Below are positions 27,021-36,730 of a stretch of 64,000 nt of DNA, piece by piece (within the stretch, counting starts at the first letter, position 1; every line of letters begins with the position of its first letter). The stretch is taken from assembly GCF_004799645.1 (NCBI RefSeq), contig NZ_CP031306.1:496001-560000 (forward strand), read 5' to 3'. A program made the translations under genes and the position numbers. The DNA is from Natronorubrum bangense. GTDB taxonomy: Archaea; Halobacteriota; Halobacteria; Halobacteriales; Natrialbaceae. Under the pieces are notes generated by a model. The model worked only from the letters and a program-made list of their open reading frames with translations, made no database searches and was not told the DNA's origin.

Positions 27021-28274
27021 ATGCCCTACAGTAGACGCCGCCTTCTCGTGACCGGGTCGGTCATCGGCCTTGGAAGTGGGGTCGCTGGCTATACTCAACG
27101 ACGTAGAATTTTTCGGTATTCGGATCTCCGAACGCTTCGTGATATACAGGACCGTCCGCTTCCAGAAGGGCCAGAGCCACTCATCGTCCCGGATGCGTAC
27201 CTAGCGGACTCGCGAAAACGACTCGACGAACTCGTTCGACGTGCACGAGAACACGGACTTTCGGAGGATGACGATCACATCGCGTACGCTCTTGACCTCC
27301 GCGAGCGTGCCGCCGAGGCGGCATTTTCGATCGAAGCAGCGTACGATCTTTCTGCAGCACGAGGTGCCACAGCACGTATACTCAGTTGGACCCGCCGAGA
27401 AACCGGCGACTTGACTGAAGCAGATGTCGAGGCCGAAATAACGGATATTCGACAACGCGTTGATGACACGACGCTCACGTACGATATCGGGCCCGAGACA
27501 CACCTCATGGTCTCACATCACGGTGCAGAACTTGCGCTTCGCTCGGCAACAGGTTCGCTCACCGGCACAGAGCGTCAGAGCCCCTCGAGAAGAATGGAAG
27601 TAATCGAGCGAGCAACTGCATACCGTGACTTGGCGGTCTCCCTGTCCGACGGCGGCGACGGTGACTCTCGGGAGGCCAGCCTGCAAGCTCTCAGCCGAGA
27701 CCTCGAGGAGAGGGTCGCCAATCGAATGGCGTCTGTCACCCACGACTTCGATCCCAAGTACATCCGATGGCGCTACAAAACCATCGGTGTCGTAGGAAAG
27801 TCACGCACACTCGCCTCTAATGGGCTGTTCAGCGGTTCCCCTTCGGATTACGGTGATGAGTATCCTGCATCGGTGGCTGTGACACGGCTTCGGGATCTGG
27901 TGCTAGCGACGGTGGCAACCGACGTCGGTCCCGAGTTTGCGGCCAGTTACGATACAAAGGCGTCATTCGCCGATATCGGGGAAATTGACGAGATGAAACG
28001 AAACGCGACTGACGCCCTCGAGTCGGTCCCGGATGACGCGATGGCCGATCCTCTGGTGAAATTGTTTTCCGCAGCGGCAGTCCACGCGGCGGAATGCGGT
28101 GATCGTCAGTTACAGTCGGCGATCGAGAGGGTGAATCAGCTCGAAACTGGAAGCTGGAACCTCCGTCTGGAAGATGCCTTTCTGGGGTACCGTGCCGCTC
28201 TGGAACTAGCCAAGGAGGCTCCAAGGATCGCTCAGGAGCTACCACAGAGCATTGGTCATTATAGTAGCAGTTGA
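27021..28274 (+). CDS. Tat-signal hypothetical protein
   Basis: A 417-residue protein beginning with a twin-arginine segment and hydrophobic stretch (SRRRLLVTGSVIGLGSGVAG) without a lipobox, so it may be exported or anchored by the uncleaved helix. The mature part is mostly helical, acidic and free of cysteines except near residue 360, with long amphipathic helices such as ADSRKRLDELVRRAREHGL. The ATG at 27021 is preferred over the in-frame TTG nine bases earlier because of the TATA spacing. The family was not recognised. Confidence 0.75.
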   Translation: MPYSRRRLLVTGSVIGLGSGVAGYTQRRRIFRYSDLRTLRDIQDRPLPEGPEPLIVPDAYLADSRKRLDELVRRAREHGLSEDDDHIAYALDLRERAAEAAFSIEAAYDLSAARGATARILSWTRRETGDLTEADVEAEITDIRQRVDDTTLTYDIGPETHLMVSHHGAELALRSATGSLTGTERQSPSRRMEVIERATAYRDLAVSLSDGGDGDSREASLQALSRDLEERVANRMASVTHDFDPKYIRWRYKTIGVVGKSRTLASNGLFSGSPSDYGDEYPASVAVTRLRDLVLATVATDVGPEFAASYDTKASFADIGEIDEMKRNATDALESVPDDAMADPLVKLFSAAAVHAAECGDRQLQSAIERVNQLETGSWNLRLEDAFLGYRAALELAKEAPRIAQELPQSIGHYSSS

Positions 28275-28526
28275 AACTGTTTACACACCGATCGCACTGA
28301 CGTTCAGTGGCTATTATAAACAATGTCGGGATGGAGGGTTTCCGGGAGGTCGACGATGAGTACGGCGACGAGTTACGATCCCCCACATCTTGCCCAACCG
28401 GCTTCTTTTTGACACACTCGCGCACTTGGTCCGCTTTCGCTGCCGGCTGTTCTCAGACACCGCTAACAAAAACCCTCAGAGATGTTCCCCCGTGATACTA
28501 TCGCTGGCCAGCCCAGAGATGTTGAT

Positions 28527-28979
28527 ATGGATACAATCCTCCTGCCAGTGACGAGTCACACAGGCTGGGCGAGAGACGTCGCTGCCGCCGCAGTCGAGAC
28601 CGAAGCGGGAACGGAGACAGAGGCCGTCGTCATGCACCTTTTCGAAGACGGCGAGGCGGAGACGACACGGTCGAACCTCGATTATCCGGTTGACGAAACA
28701 TTGACGCTCGATGAACTTGCGACACGTAAACGAGGCGTTTCGGCCACCACCGACGTCTTCGAGGACGCAGGAATCAACGTCCAGGTTCGAGGGTACAACG
28801 GTGGCGACGAACCCGCAGGAGAGATCGTTGCCGCCGCTGAACGTGAGGGTGCAGATCGCATCTACCTGTACAGTCGCAAACGGAGTCCGGCGGGAAAGGC
28901 CGTCTTCGGCAGTACGATTCAAAAGGTTCTCCTCAATGCTTCGTGTCCGGTCGTTGTCTATCCCTTTGGTGCTCGGTGA
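28527..28979 (+). CDS. Universal stress protein family (UspA)
   Basis: A 150-residue single USP domain, starting MDTILLPVTSHTGWARDVAA and ending with the ATP-loop-like segment RKRSPAGKAVFGSTIQKVLL followed by ASCPVVVYP. The glycine loop is atypical (G-x2-KAVFGS), consistent with the USP family. The ATG at 28527 gives the family start; the longer frame adds 15 atypical residues. It lies 71 bases upstream of an osmoprotectant importer operon on the same strand, which suggests a role in salt or starvation stress and perhaps control of the transporter. Confidence 0.88.
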   Translation: MDTILLPVTSHTGWARDVAAAAVETEAGTETEAVVMHLFEDGEAETTRSNLDYPVDETLTLDELATRKRGVSATTDVFEDAGINVQVRGYNGGDEPAGEIVAAAEREGADRIYLYSRKRSPAGKAVFGSTIQKVLLNASCPVVVYPFGAR

Positions 28980-29050
28980 ACAATCATTATAAACCCCACG
29001 AGCAGTTGGAGACAACCGTTAATGGTATTTCGTCCCTTTCAACGCATGCA

Positions 29051-30007
29051 ATGACTTGGCACACTTCGAGACGGAACCTATTGCGAACGACGGGGGCCGC
29101 GGCGGGGGCGGTGGGCCTCTCGAGTCTGGCAGGGTGTATGGGAACAATCGGTGGTGGAAGCGGTGTGAAAGTGGGTTCGAAGCAGTTCTCTGAACAGCGA
29201 GTACTCGGATCCCTCGCTTACGAGACGCTCTCGGAGAACACTGACCTCGAGATTAGCGACGAGACGGGTCTCGGTGGGACCACTCAGAACTTCGAAGCGC
29301 TTCGCAGCGAGGAGATCGACCTCTACTGGGAGTACACCGGTACCGCGTGGTTGACACTCCCACCGCAACACGACGACCCAATCGCTGACCCTGATGAGAT
29401 TCACACAGAAGTGAAACAGGAGTTCGAAGCGGAACATGGGGTTACCGTACTCGAGTATGCGCCACTCGACAACACCTATGTGTTGACGGCGAACCCGGAT
29501 TGGCACGAGGAGACTGGGGTCGATTCGTTGAGCGAACTCGCAGCACACGTCAACGATGGCAACACTGACCTCGACCAGGTGATGAACGCAGAGTTCAGCG
29601 AGCGAGACGACGGCTGGTCGGGGCTCGTCGAACACTACGACTTCGACGACGACGCTGTCGACGACCTCGCTGCTAACACCAGTACTGTCGACGATGAGGT
29701 CGTCTATCAGGTTGTCGGGGAGGGAGAAGCAGACATCGGGATGGGCTTTAACACCGATCCACGGATCCTCCAGTTCGACCTTCACGTTTTCGAGGACGAC
29801 GAGGATTTCTTCCCGGCATACAACGCTGCCCCACTCGTCCGCGAAGAGTTACTCGAAGAAAGCCCCGAAATTGAAGACGTCCTCAACGAACTCTCACCGT
29901 TACTGGACACCGATACCATCCGTGAAATGAACAACGAGGTCGCAAACGAGGATCGCAATCCCCAGAACGTTGCATCCGAGTTCCTCGAAGACGAAGGCCT
30001 CATCTAA
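29051..30007 (+). CDS. Osmoprotectant ABC importer, substrate-binding lipoprotein (OpuAC family)
   Basis: A 318-residue binding protein for quaternary amines such as glycine betaine, choline or carnitine. Tat signal SRRNLLRTTGAAAGAVGLSS with lipobox LAGC, then VGSKQFSEQRVLGSLAYETL, DLYWEYTGTAW and the aromatic-rich ligand cage typical of OpuBC/ProX. The ATG at 29051 places the twin Arg at residue 7. First gene of a four-gene operon; 28985-28993 (CATTATAAA) is the likely TATA box, giving a ~40-base leader. Confidence 0.92.
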   Translation: MTWHTSRRNLLRTTGAAAGAVGLSSLAGCMGTIGGGSGVKVGSKQFSEQRVLGSLAYETLSENTDLEISDETGLGGTTQNFEALRSEEIDLYWEYTGTAWLTLPPQHDDPIADPDEIHTEVKQEFEAEHGVTVLEYAPLDNTYVLTANPDWHEETGVDSLSELAAHVNDGNTDLDQVMNAEFSERDDGWSGLVEHYDFDDDAVDDLAANTSTVDDEVVYQVVGEGEADIGMGFNTDPRILQFDLHVFEDDEDFFPAYNAAPLVREELLEESPEIEDVLNELSPLLDTDTIREMNNEVANEDRNPQNVASEFLEDEGLI

Positions 30008-30009
30008 TC

Positions 30010-30726
30010 ATGACCTCGCCGACACCAGTCGTACCGGGCCAGCTTGCTGCTTACTGGGAGTTCATTCTCGAGAATCTCTCACAGCTCATCGTGGCGACGC
30101 TCGAGCACATAGAAATCATCACGATTTCGATCGCGCTCGCCGTGCCGATCGGCGTTGGACTCGGGATTCTCATCACATTCGATGACCGGCTCGCAACGGT
30201 TGTCATCTGGCTCGCTGGGGTGATGATGACCATCCCAAGCATCGCAATGTTCGGCCTCTTGATCCCGTTCGTCGGGATTGGTGCCGAACCGGTCATCGTC
30301 GCACTCGTCCTGTACTCGCAGCTGCCGGTCATCCGCAACACGTACGTGGGACTGACCGATATCGATCCGGCGGCACTCGAGGCCGGCAGAGCGATGGGTA
30401 TGACGCGGGTGCAGCTACTTCAGAAGGTTCAGATTCCAAAGGCGTTGCCAGTGATCATGGCTGGAGTGCGTAACTCGGTCGTGATCCTCATCGGAATCGC
30501 AGCCATCGGCGCGTTCATTGGTGCCGGTGGGCTTGGGACCTTCATCTTCGACGGGATCGCGCGTGCGAACGTTCCGATGATCGTCGTTGCAACGATCATT
30601 CTGTCAGGGCTCGCACTCGTATTCGACTACGCTTTCAAGGTCAGTGAACAGGTGTTTCGACTCAAAAACGGTGAACAGATCGAGCCGTCCCGGGTTACAC
30701 GGCTCATTCAGCGGGTGAGAGCATGA
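30010..30726 (+). CDS. Osmoprotectant ABC importer, permease 1
   Basis: A 238-residue BPD-type permease with about six transmembrane helices. The EAA loop is EAGRAMGMTRVQLLQKVQIP near residue 120. The start is two bases after the stop of the binding-protein gene and the end overlaps the ATPase gene by four bases. A C-terminal ~20-residue charged tail follows the last helix. It pairs with permease 2 at 31721 to form a heterodimeric pore. Confidence 0.92.
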   Translation: MTSPTPVVPGQLAAYWEFILENLSQLIVATLEHIEIITISIALAVPIGVGLGILITFDDRLATVVIWLAGVMMTIPSIAMFGLLIPFVGIGAEPVIVALVLYSQLPVIRNTYVGLTDIDPAALEAGRAMGMTRVQLLQKVQIPKALPVIMAGVRNSVVILIGIAAIGAFIGAGGLGTFIFDGIARANVPMIVVATIILSGLALVFDYAFKVSEQVFRLKNGEQIEPSRVTRLIQRVRA

Positions 30727-31724
30727 TCACATTCGAAAACGTCACGAAACAGTACGAAGACGGTACCGTCGCGATTGAAGAGATTTCCTTTACGGTCGAG
30801 AGAGGGACGACGACCGTTCTCGTCGGCCCCTCCGGCTGTGGGAAGACGACGACAATGAAGCTCGTCAACCGACTCGAGGACCCAACCGAAGGGACTGTCT
30901 ATCGCGACGGGGATCCGATCTCCGAGTTCGACCCGATCGAACTCCGACGAGAGACCGGCTACGTGATCCAGGAGATCGGGCTGTTCGATCACATGACGGT
31001 TGCTGATAATATCGCGACTGTTCCACGGCTCAACGACTGGGACGAAGCGGATATCGACGCCCGTGTGGACGAATTGCTCGAGTTGATGGACCTGCCACCG
31101 GAAATCTATCGTGATCAGTATCCGACGGAGCTTTCGGGTGGACAGCGACAGCGTGTCGGCGTCGCTCGTGCGTTCGCGTCGGACCCGGACGTCATCCTGA
31201 TGGACGAGCCATTCGGCGCACTTGACCCAATTACGCGTGAAAACCTGCAAAACGAGTTCATTGACATTCAGTCGGAACTGGATACGACTATCCTGTTTGT
31301 CACACACAGCATCGACGAGGCGCTGAAGATGGGAGATCGGATTGCGATCTTTGACGTCGGCGAAATCGTCCAGTACGATACACCTCAGGCAATCTTGAAC
31401 GACCCGAAGACGGCGTTCGTCGAGGACTTTATTGGCTCCGACCGACCATTGAAGAAGCTCAAAGTAACGAACGTTGAGGACGTAATGAGTTCAACGACCG
31501 ACGGATTTGCAACCACCAGTGGAGCGAACAGTGCCGCTGAAATGGTACAGAGCGACGGTGGGGAGTCCGTGGCACCGCTTGCCCCAACGGATACTGCGCT
31601 CTCGGCGCTCTCGAGATTGGTCGAAAGCGACCATGGCCGTCTGCCAGTCGTCGATGACGACCGAGTGGTTGGGACGGTGTCCGACGAAGACTTACGACAG
31701 AGTAACAGAGGCGTGCAACAATGA
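30723..31724 (+). CDS. Osmoprotectant ABC importer, ATPase with C-terminal CBS region
   Basis: A 333-residue ATPase of the OpuCA/ProV type. Walker A is VGPSGCGKTTT near residue 38, the signature is ELSGGQRQRVGVARAF near 140, and Walker B is VILMDEPFGALDP near 160. Residues ~255-333 carry a CBS-like region (DVMSSTTDGFATT and LVESDHGRLPVVDDDRVVGTV), which in OpuA senses ionic strength or second messengers. Four-base overlaps couple it to both permease genes. Confidence 0.93.
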   Translation: MITFENVTKQYEDGTVAIEEISFTVERGTTTVLVGPSGCGKTTTMKLVNRLEDPTEGTVYRDGDPISEFDPIELRRETGYVIQEIGLFDHMTVADNIATVPRLNDWDEADIDARVDELLELMDLPPEIYRDQYPTELSGGQRQRVGVARAFASDPDVILMDEPFGALDPITRENLQNEFIDIQSELDTTILFVTHSIDEALKMGDRIAIFDVGEIVQYDTPQAILNDPKTAFVEDFIGSDRPLKKLKVTNVEDVMSSTTDGFATTSGANSAAEMVQSDGGESVAPLAPTDTALSALSRLVESDHGRLPVVDDDRVVGTVSDEDLRQSNRGVQQ

Positions 31725-32389
31725 GTGAGATCATTGCTGGGTTCGAGTACCTTGTTGACAACTTCGATGAGTTTCTGATGCTGCTCCAGCAACATCTCGC
31801 GCTTGTGCTCGTTTCCGAACTGGCGGCGATCGCCGTCGCGATTCCCGCCTCGATACTCGCTGTTCGCAACGCTCGAGCGCGGCGAGTCGTCCTCGGCGTC
31901 GGTAACGTCGCCCAGACGATTCCGACACTCGCGATCATCGCACTTGTGTTCCCGCTCATCGGGATTGGTTTCTGGCCCTCTGTGATCGGGCTCTGGGCAT
32001 ATGCGATACTGCCGATCATTACAAACACGATCAGTGGGATCGAGAACGTCAGTGACGACACCGTCGAAGCCGCACGCGGGATGGGGATGACCGATTGGGA
32101 AGTCCTTCGCAAGATTCAGGTTCCGCTCGCGTTGCCCGTGATCTTTGCAGGGATCCGAACGAGCATCGTTCTCAACGTCGGGACTGCCTACCTTGCCTTC
32201 TTCATTGGTGGCGGCGGACTTGGGCTCTGGGTCGTCGGTGGGATTCAGCTGTACAACATGCCACAAGTGCTCGCAGGAGCGATTCCTGGTGCCTTGCTTG
32301 CCATCGGAGCAGACCTCGTGCTCGCTCGAATCCAACACCGACTTGGTGGTGAGAGTGACGTCAATAATCCCACCGCGGGGGCTGCGTAA
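31721..32389 (+). CDS. Osmoprotectant ABC importer, permease 2
   Basis: A 222-residue permease with about six transmembrane helices and an EAA loop EAARGMGMTDWEVLRKIQVP near residue 118. It is homologous to permease 1 but diverged, so the pore is probably heterodimeric. Last gene of the operon, overlapping the ATPase gene by four bases (ATGA). Confidence 0.92.
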   Translation: MSEIIAGFEYLVDNFDEFLMLLQQHLALVLVSELAAIAVAIPASILAVRNARARRVVLGVGNVAQTIPTLAIIALVFPLIGIGFWPSVIGLWAYAILPIITNTISGIENVSDDTVEAARGMGMTDWEVLRKIQVPLALPVIFAGIRTSIVLNVGTAYLAFFIGGGGLGLWVVGGIQLYNMPQVLAGAIPGALLAIGADLVLARIQHRLGGESDVNNPTAGAA

Positions 32390-32580
32390 CTGCTGTTTCT
32401 TTCTCGAGCGAGTACTGGGTGTCGTTCGGAAACCGGAGCTTCCGCTCAGTGACGAGACGCAGTCAGTGTCTCGAGCCACCTGCCCCCAAGGTGCTTCATA
32501 CTCCACAGCAGCCGTTCTGTCGGGTCGACCGGCGGTACAGTCCGGTCGTGATGTGCCTCTCGGCGATCGTACCAGTCTCG

Positions 32581-33504
32581 CTAGGCGACCGCTTCGATTT
32601 CAATGGCCGCCGTCTCGGGCAGGTCGTCGACTAGCACCGTTGCCTCTCCCTCGATCACTCGCTCGCCGTCCGCGTTGAGGACGTCGGTCGTCAGTTCGAA
32701 CTTCCGATCACTGATTTCGCCGACGATCTCACAGACCGCCGTGACGCGTTCTCCCAGGCCGATTGGTCCCAGGAACACCAGGTCCTGTGAGACGTAGATC
32801 GTCAACCCCGGGAGTCTGGCGAGGGCGGCGCTGATGAGCCCGCTCACGAGCGTTCCGTGGGCGATCCGCTGGCCGAAACGCGTCTCGCGAGCGTAGCTCT
32901 CGTCAAGGTGGAGACGGTTAGTGTCACCCGACGCCGTCGCGAACGACCGCACGTCTGTCTCGGAGATGGTCTTCGAGAACTCCACTCGGTCGCCCACGCT
33001 CAGCTGGTCGCAAGAGACCGTCGAGCACTCGAACTCCCAGTCGGAGAGTTCGTACTCGGTCTCCTGTCTGGCGTGGTACTGGGCCGTTGGCTCGGATTCG
33101 CCGGCGAGTGCGCCTCGGTGGAAGACCTGTGGAGCGTACCGGATCACGTCGTCGGTGCTCACCAAGCCGACGAGACGGCCGTCCTCGACGACGACCAGCC
33201 GCGCTACCCCGTGGTCGTGCATGGTCTCGAGGGCATCCTTGAGTTCGGCGGCCGGGCCGGTCATGGCGACCGGCGCAGACATGACGGCTTCTAACGGCTT
33301 CTCACGCGGCGACTCGTCCTGGTCGAGCGCCTGAATGAGGTCCGTTCCGGTGACGATGCCGGCGGCCTCATCATCCTCGACGATCACGACCGAGTTGATT
33401 CCCTCCTCGAGGAAGGTCCCTGCGGCGTCGGAAACGGTCTCATCTGGCGCAGCCGTGACCACCGGCGTGCTCATAACATCTGCAACACGGATCGGATACG
33501 ACAT
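32581..33504 (-). CDS. CBS-pair/MaoC-like dehydratase fusion
   Basis: A 307-residue two-domain protein. Residues 1-130 are a tandem CBS pair (VADVMSTPVVTAAPDETVSD and AVMSAPVAMTGPAAELKDAL), an adenosyl-ligand sensor. Residues ~165-300 are a MaoC-type hot-dog hydratase with the active-site block ATASGDTNRLHLDESYA and the downstream FGQRIAHGTLVSGL. MaoC proteins hydrate enoyl-CoA thioesters, and fusion to CBS suggests allosteric control by AMP, ATP or CoA derivatives. The ATG at 33504 starts MSYPIRVADV. Its neighbour upstream on the same strand is a dienoyl-CoA-reductase-type flavoenzyme. Confidence 0.85.
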   Translation of the reverse strand: MSYPIRVADVMSTPVVTAAPDETVSDAAGTFLEEGINSVVIVEDDEAAGIVTGTDLIQALDQDESPREKPLEAVMSAPVAMTGPAAELKDALETMHDHGVARLVVVEDGRLVGLVSTDDVIRYAPQVFHRGALAGESEPTAQYHARQETEYELSDWEFECSTVSCDQLSVGDRVEFSKTISETDVRSFATASGDTNRLHLDESYARETRFGQRIAHGTLVSGLISAALARLPGLTIYVSQDLVFLGPIGLGERVTAVCEIVGEISDRKFELTTDVLNADGERVIEGEATVLVDDLPETAAIEIEAVA

Positions 33505-33660
33505 GGATCGATACGTATGCTGCCGTCGGTCATAGTATGACGACCCGATTTTCAACGCGATAAAACCGTGGGCCACTCCGACGCCAAACAGCCGATCAGA
33601 CCCTGTCGATTGAGATTCGGCCACGTGGCTTTTGACCGAGCGAAACGAGGGCGCTTAAAA

Positions 33661-35643
33661 TCACAGCTGCGGGCTGAAGGTCCGGTACGGATCGCCAATC
33701 GAGATACCGGCCTCGGTGCCGTCGAGGGTCGCACGATAGACGTCTCGAGACTCCCGGGCGTCGCCGACGACGTAGATCGACGCAGGGTACGCATCGAGGT
33801 CGTCGGCGAGGTCGTCGTTTGGCTCGTGTCCCACTGCAAGCACCACTCGGTCGGCCTCGTGTATCGTTTCCCCGCCGTCGGCGTCGGCGGTAGTCACAGC
33901 ATCCTCCTCGATAGCTGTCACCGTCTCACCAGTAACGAGCGCGACGCGGTCGTTCGACTCGAGGGCCTGCAGCACGTCGATGCGACTGATCCGTTCTTTG
34001 TCCGGCGCGATCCGGTCTGTCTGCTCAACCACGGTGACCTCACAGCCCTGTTCGGCCAGGAAGCTGGCGGTGTCACAACCCACATCGCCCCCACCGATGA
34101 CGACGACCGATTCGTCACCGACCGGCACCGATCCGTCGATGACGTTCCACGACTGGACGACGTGATCTGCGTCGACCCCTGGGATGTCGATCCTGCGGGG
34201 CCTGGCGCCAGTCGCCACGACGACGGCGTCGGGGTCGACCGCCTCGACCGTCGATCGGTCGACGCGCTCTCCCAGACGGACCTCAACCGGGTGGCGCTCG
34301 AGTTGGGTCTCGAGGTACTCGAGGTACCACCCGTTTTTCTCTTTTCGCGGCGGCGCGGCCGCGAGGTGGAGCTGGCCGCCCACCTCCTTGGCTGCGTCGT
34401 ACAGCGTCACATCATGTCCCCGGTCAGCACTTTGGATGGCTGCCTGAATCCCAGCCGGGCCTGCACCGACGACGAGCACCCGCTGGCGCTCCGGTGCGGG
34501 CTCGAGGGTGGCGAACTCCCGTTCGCGGCCCACCGTTGGGTTGACTGTACAGCCCATCTCCCTGTCTGCGAAGATCCCCTCGCCGATACAGCCGATGTTA
34601 CAGCCGATACACCGGTTAATCTCTTCTACACGTCCCTCCTTGGCCTTGCGCGCGAAGTGGGGGTCCGCGATGTGACCGCGGCCGAGGGCGACGAAGTCGG
34701 CGTCACCCTCGGCGAGCACCGCTTCGGCCGTCTCCGGCTGGCGGACGACGCCGACGGTGATAGTGGGGATGTCGACGGCGTCACCGATCGCTGCGGCGTA
34801 GTGTGAGCGCCAGGCCTCCTCATACCCCATCGGCTCGAGGGTCTGGGTCGGTGCGCCGTAGGCGCCAACTGTGACGTCAAGGACGTCAACGCCGGCTGCG
34901 GCGAGCATTTCGGCCATCTGCGTGGCCTCCTCGAGCTCGTAGCCGCCGTCGACGAACTCCTCGGCGCTCAACCGGAACGACAACGCGAGGTCGTCGTCTA
35001 TCGCTTCTCGGATACCTTCGACGATCTCCGTCGGAAACCGCATTCGGGAATCGAAGTCGCCTCCGTATCGGTCGTCCCGCTGGTTGTTCCGTGGCGACAT
35101 GAACTCCTGGATGAGGTAGCCGTGTGAGCCGTGCAGTTCTACCCCGTCGAATCCCGCCTTCTGTGCGCGTTTCGCGGCATCCACGAACCGTTCCACCAAC
35201 GATTCGACCTCTTCGGTTTCCAAAACTCGCGGGTTCCGGGCGTTGTACGCGTTCTCGGCTCTCGAACTCACCACCGGTCGGGCCCCGCCGGTTTTCTTTA
35301 CTGTGGTGCCGCCGCCGGCGTGGTGGAGCTGCACGAACGCCTTCGCACCGTGTTGTTGGATGCGCCGCGCGAGCTTCGAGAGTCCCGGGACGAGGCTGTT
35401 GTCGGCTATCGATAGCTGGTTGACGATCGCGCGTCCTCGCGGGTGCTCGACTGCCGCGGTGCCAACGGTGACAAGCCCGGTTCCGCCGGCCGCGCGTTCG
35501 GCATAGTAGTCGAGAAGTTGGTCAGTGACTTCTCCGGTGGCAGTGGCGTAATTCGTCCCCATTGGTGCCATGACGAGGCGGTTTCGGAGTTCGATGGGAC
35601 CGATACATTCGGGGTCAAACAGGTGTGGAAATTCGGAACTCAT
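33661..35643 (-). CDS. Old-yellow-enzyme/2,4-dienoyl-CoA reductase family flavoprotein
   Basis: A 660-residue protein with an FMN TIM barrel (residues ~1-340; LRNRLVMAPMGTNYAT, VELHGSHGYLIQEFMSPRNN), a 4Fe-4S motif (CIGCNIGCIG then a further Cys at GCTVNP) and a FAD/NAD(P) half (~385-650; VLVVGAGPAGIQAAIQSADRG shortened to VVGAGPAGIQAAIQ, and VVVIGGGDVGCDTASFLAEQG shortened to VVVIGGGDVGCDTA). Such enzymes reduce activated C=C bonds with NADPH, e.g. dienoyl-CoA, trimethylamine-like or enone substrates. The His-Asn/His pair for the substrate appears as HGSHGYL. ATG at 35643 is the family start. Confidence 0.9.
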   Translation of the reverse strand: MSSEFPHLFDPECIGPIELRNRLVMAPMGTNYATATGEVTDQLLDYYAERAAGGTGLVTVGTAAVEHPRGRAIVNQLSIADNSLVPGLSKLARRIQQHGAKAFVQLHHAGGGTTVKKTGGARPVVSSRAENAYNARNPRVLETEEVESLVERFVDAAKRAQKAGFDGVELHGSHGYLIQEFMSPRNNQRDDRYGGDFDSRMRFPTEIVEGIREAIDDDLALSFRLSAEEFVDGGYELEEATQMAEMLAAAGVDVLDVTVGAYGAPTQTLEPMGYEEAWRSHYAAAIGDAVDIPTITVGVVRQPETAEAVLAEGDADFVALGRGHIADPHFARKAKEGRVEEINRCIGCNIGCIGEGIFADREMGCTVNPTVGREREFATLEPAPERQRVLVVGAGPAGIQAAIQSADRGHDVTLYDAAKEVGGQLHLAAAPPRKEKNGWYLEYLETQLERHPVEVRLGERVDRSTVEAVDPDAVVVATGARPRRIDIPGVDADHVVQSWNVIDGSVPVGDESVVVIGGGDVGCDTASFLAEQGCEVTVVEQTDRIAPDKERISRIDVLQALESNDRVALVTGETVTAIEEDAVTTADADGGETIHEADRVVLAVGHEPNDDLADDLDAYPASIYVVGDARESRDVYRATLDGTEAGISIGDPYRTFSPQL

Positions 35644-35822
35644 TGGTGGTATAGGTAACGTGAGCGGAGGATCGAACCTTGAGATAGTGACCATCGGTAT
35701 CGATAAAAATGCTCGTCATGGCGCAACTTTCGAGGGTCAACGGTACAGCGCCCGCACGAGCATCCGCTATCCCCCGGTCTGGGTCGCTTCAGTGTCACGC
35801 CTCGAGGTACTCGACTTACCGA

Positions 35823-36284
35823 TCAAACACTAACAGACAACGGATTGAACCAACCACCCGCAGTGGCGACGAGCAACAAGAGGGGAAGCAGTGCGATGCT
35901 CAGCGCGACAAAGTGCAGGGCAGTTGTCTCTGCAAAATGCGTTCTGGTGCGCAACTCCGTGGCCATCGTGAACGCTATCACGGAGCCGAAAAACAGCACG
36001 ATCGACCCGAAGACACTCGCGTTGTACTCTGCCCGGACGGCTGGGCGATCAAGCGTGTAGTGGAACGCGAAGAGGTCGGCCCAGGCTGAGTCGTGGAACG
36101 CCCGCAACTCAGTCTCGTAGACGGGCGCGATGTGGTGGATGTCGGGTCCCAGCCCCCAGAGCCCACCGAGTGAAACGAGCCACAGCGGTATCCACGGAGA
36201 TAGGCGATAGCGGAGTGCAACAGGTGTTGCGACCAACAGCAGAATCGATGCGCCGACGAGGAAGTGGGTAATTGCAGGTGCCAT
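35823..36284 (-). CDS. Multi-spanning membrane protein of unknown function
   Basis: A 153-residue protein with four predicted helices: ITHFLVGASILLLVATPVAL, PLWLVSLGGLWGLGPDI, ASVFGSIVLFFGSVIAFTMA and LSIALLPLLLLVATAGGW. Conserved-looking polar residues are in MAPAITHF, GPDIHHIAP and HDSAWADLFAFHYTLDR, recalling membrane metal-dependent hydrolases of the DUF457/YdjM kind, though this is only a resemblance. The ATG at 36284 was chosen since it places THF at residue 6; upstream codons to 36398 are atypical. Confidence 0.75.
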   Translation of the reverse strand: MAPAITHFLVGASILLLVATPVALRYRLSPWIPLWLVSLGGLWGLGPDIHHIAPVYETELRAFHDSAWADLFAFHYTLDRPAVRAEYNASVFGSIVLFFGSVIAFTMATELRTRTHFAETTALHFVALSIALLPLLLLVATAGGWFNPLSVSV

Positions 36285-36508
36285 CGGTGTGTGGGGTCGT
36301 AAGACCGACCGAACGAACTGATCCGACAGCTGTGACCTTCGGTAATTTGTGAATACTCGTTTGGGGTTCACCGCCGATAGTACAGTGGATGTGTCCAACG
36401 GCCTGAATTAGTCGCGTAATAGATCTGCTTACACTGTATCAACTTATTCAAGCTATTGTCCCCCCAGAGCAGGGAACAGTTAACCAGTTAGAACGCGAAT
36501 ATATCTCT

Positions 36509-36730
36509 GTGAAGGGACTGACCTTGACTCGGACCGAACAAAAGAAAATCGGAGCAATACTTGTTGGCGTTACACTTGGCATCCCAATTTATGCGATACT
36601 ATTCAGCCTACTAGGCCTAATTGATCAACCAATCACCCTGTCGTTTCTTCGATTTTCGATCGCATTTTCGTTTGTTTTTTCACTTCCATTGGTAGCATTT
36701 TTTATTGCAATCAAGGATAAGACACCATGA
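36509..36730 (+). CDS. Small two-helix membrane protein
   Basis: A 73-residue protein starting with GTG at 36509. Lysine-rich N-terminus (MKGLTLTRTEQKKIG) followed by helices AILVGVTLGIPIYAILFSLLG and FSIAFSFVFSLPLVAFFIAI, shown partly, and a short charged end. The coding DNA is AT-richer and uses more Phe and Lys codons than its neighbours, as expected for recently acquired DNA beside a mobile element remnant. No family is recognised. Confidence 0.55.
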   Translation: MKGLTLTRTEQKKIGAILVGVTLGIPIYAILFSLLGLIDQPITLSFLRFSIAFSFVFSLPLVAFFIAIKDKTP

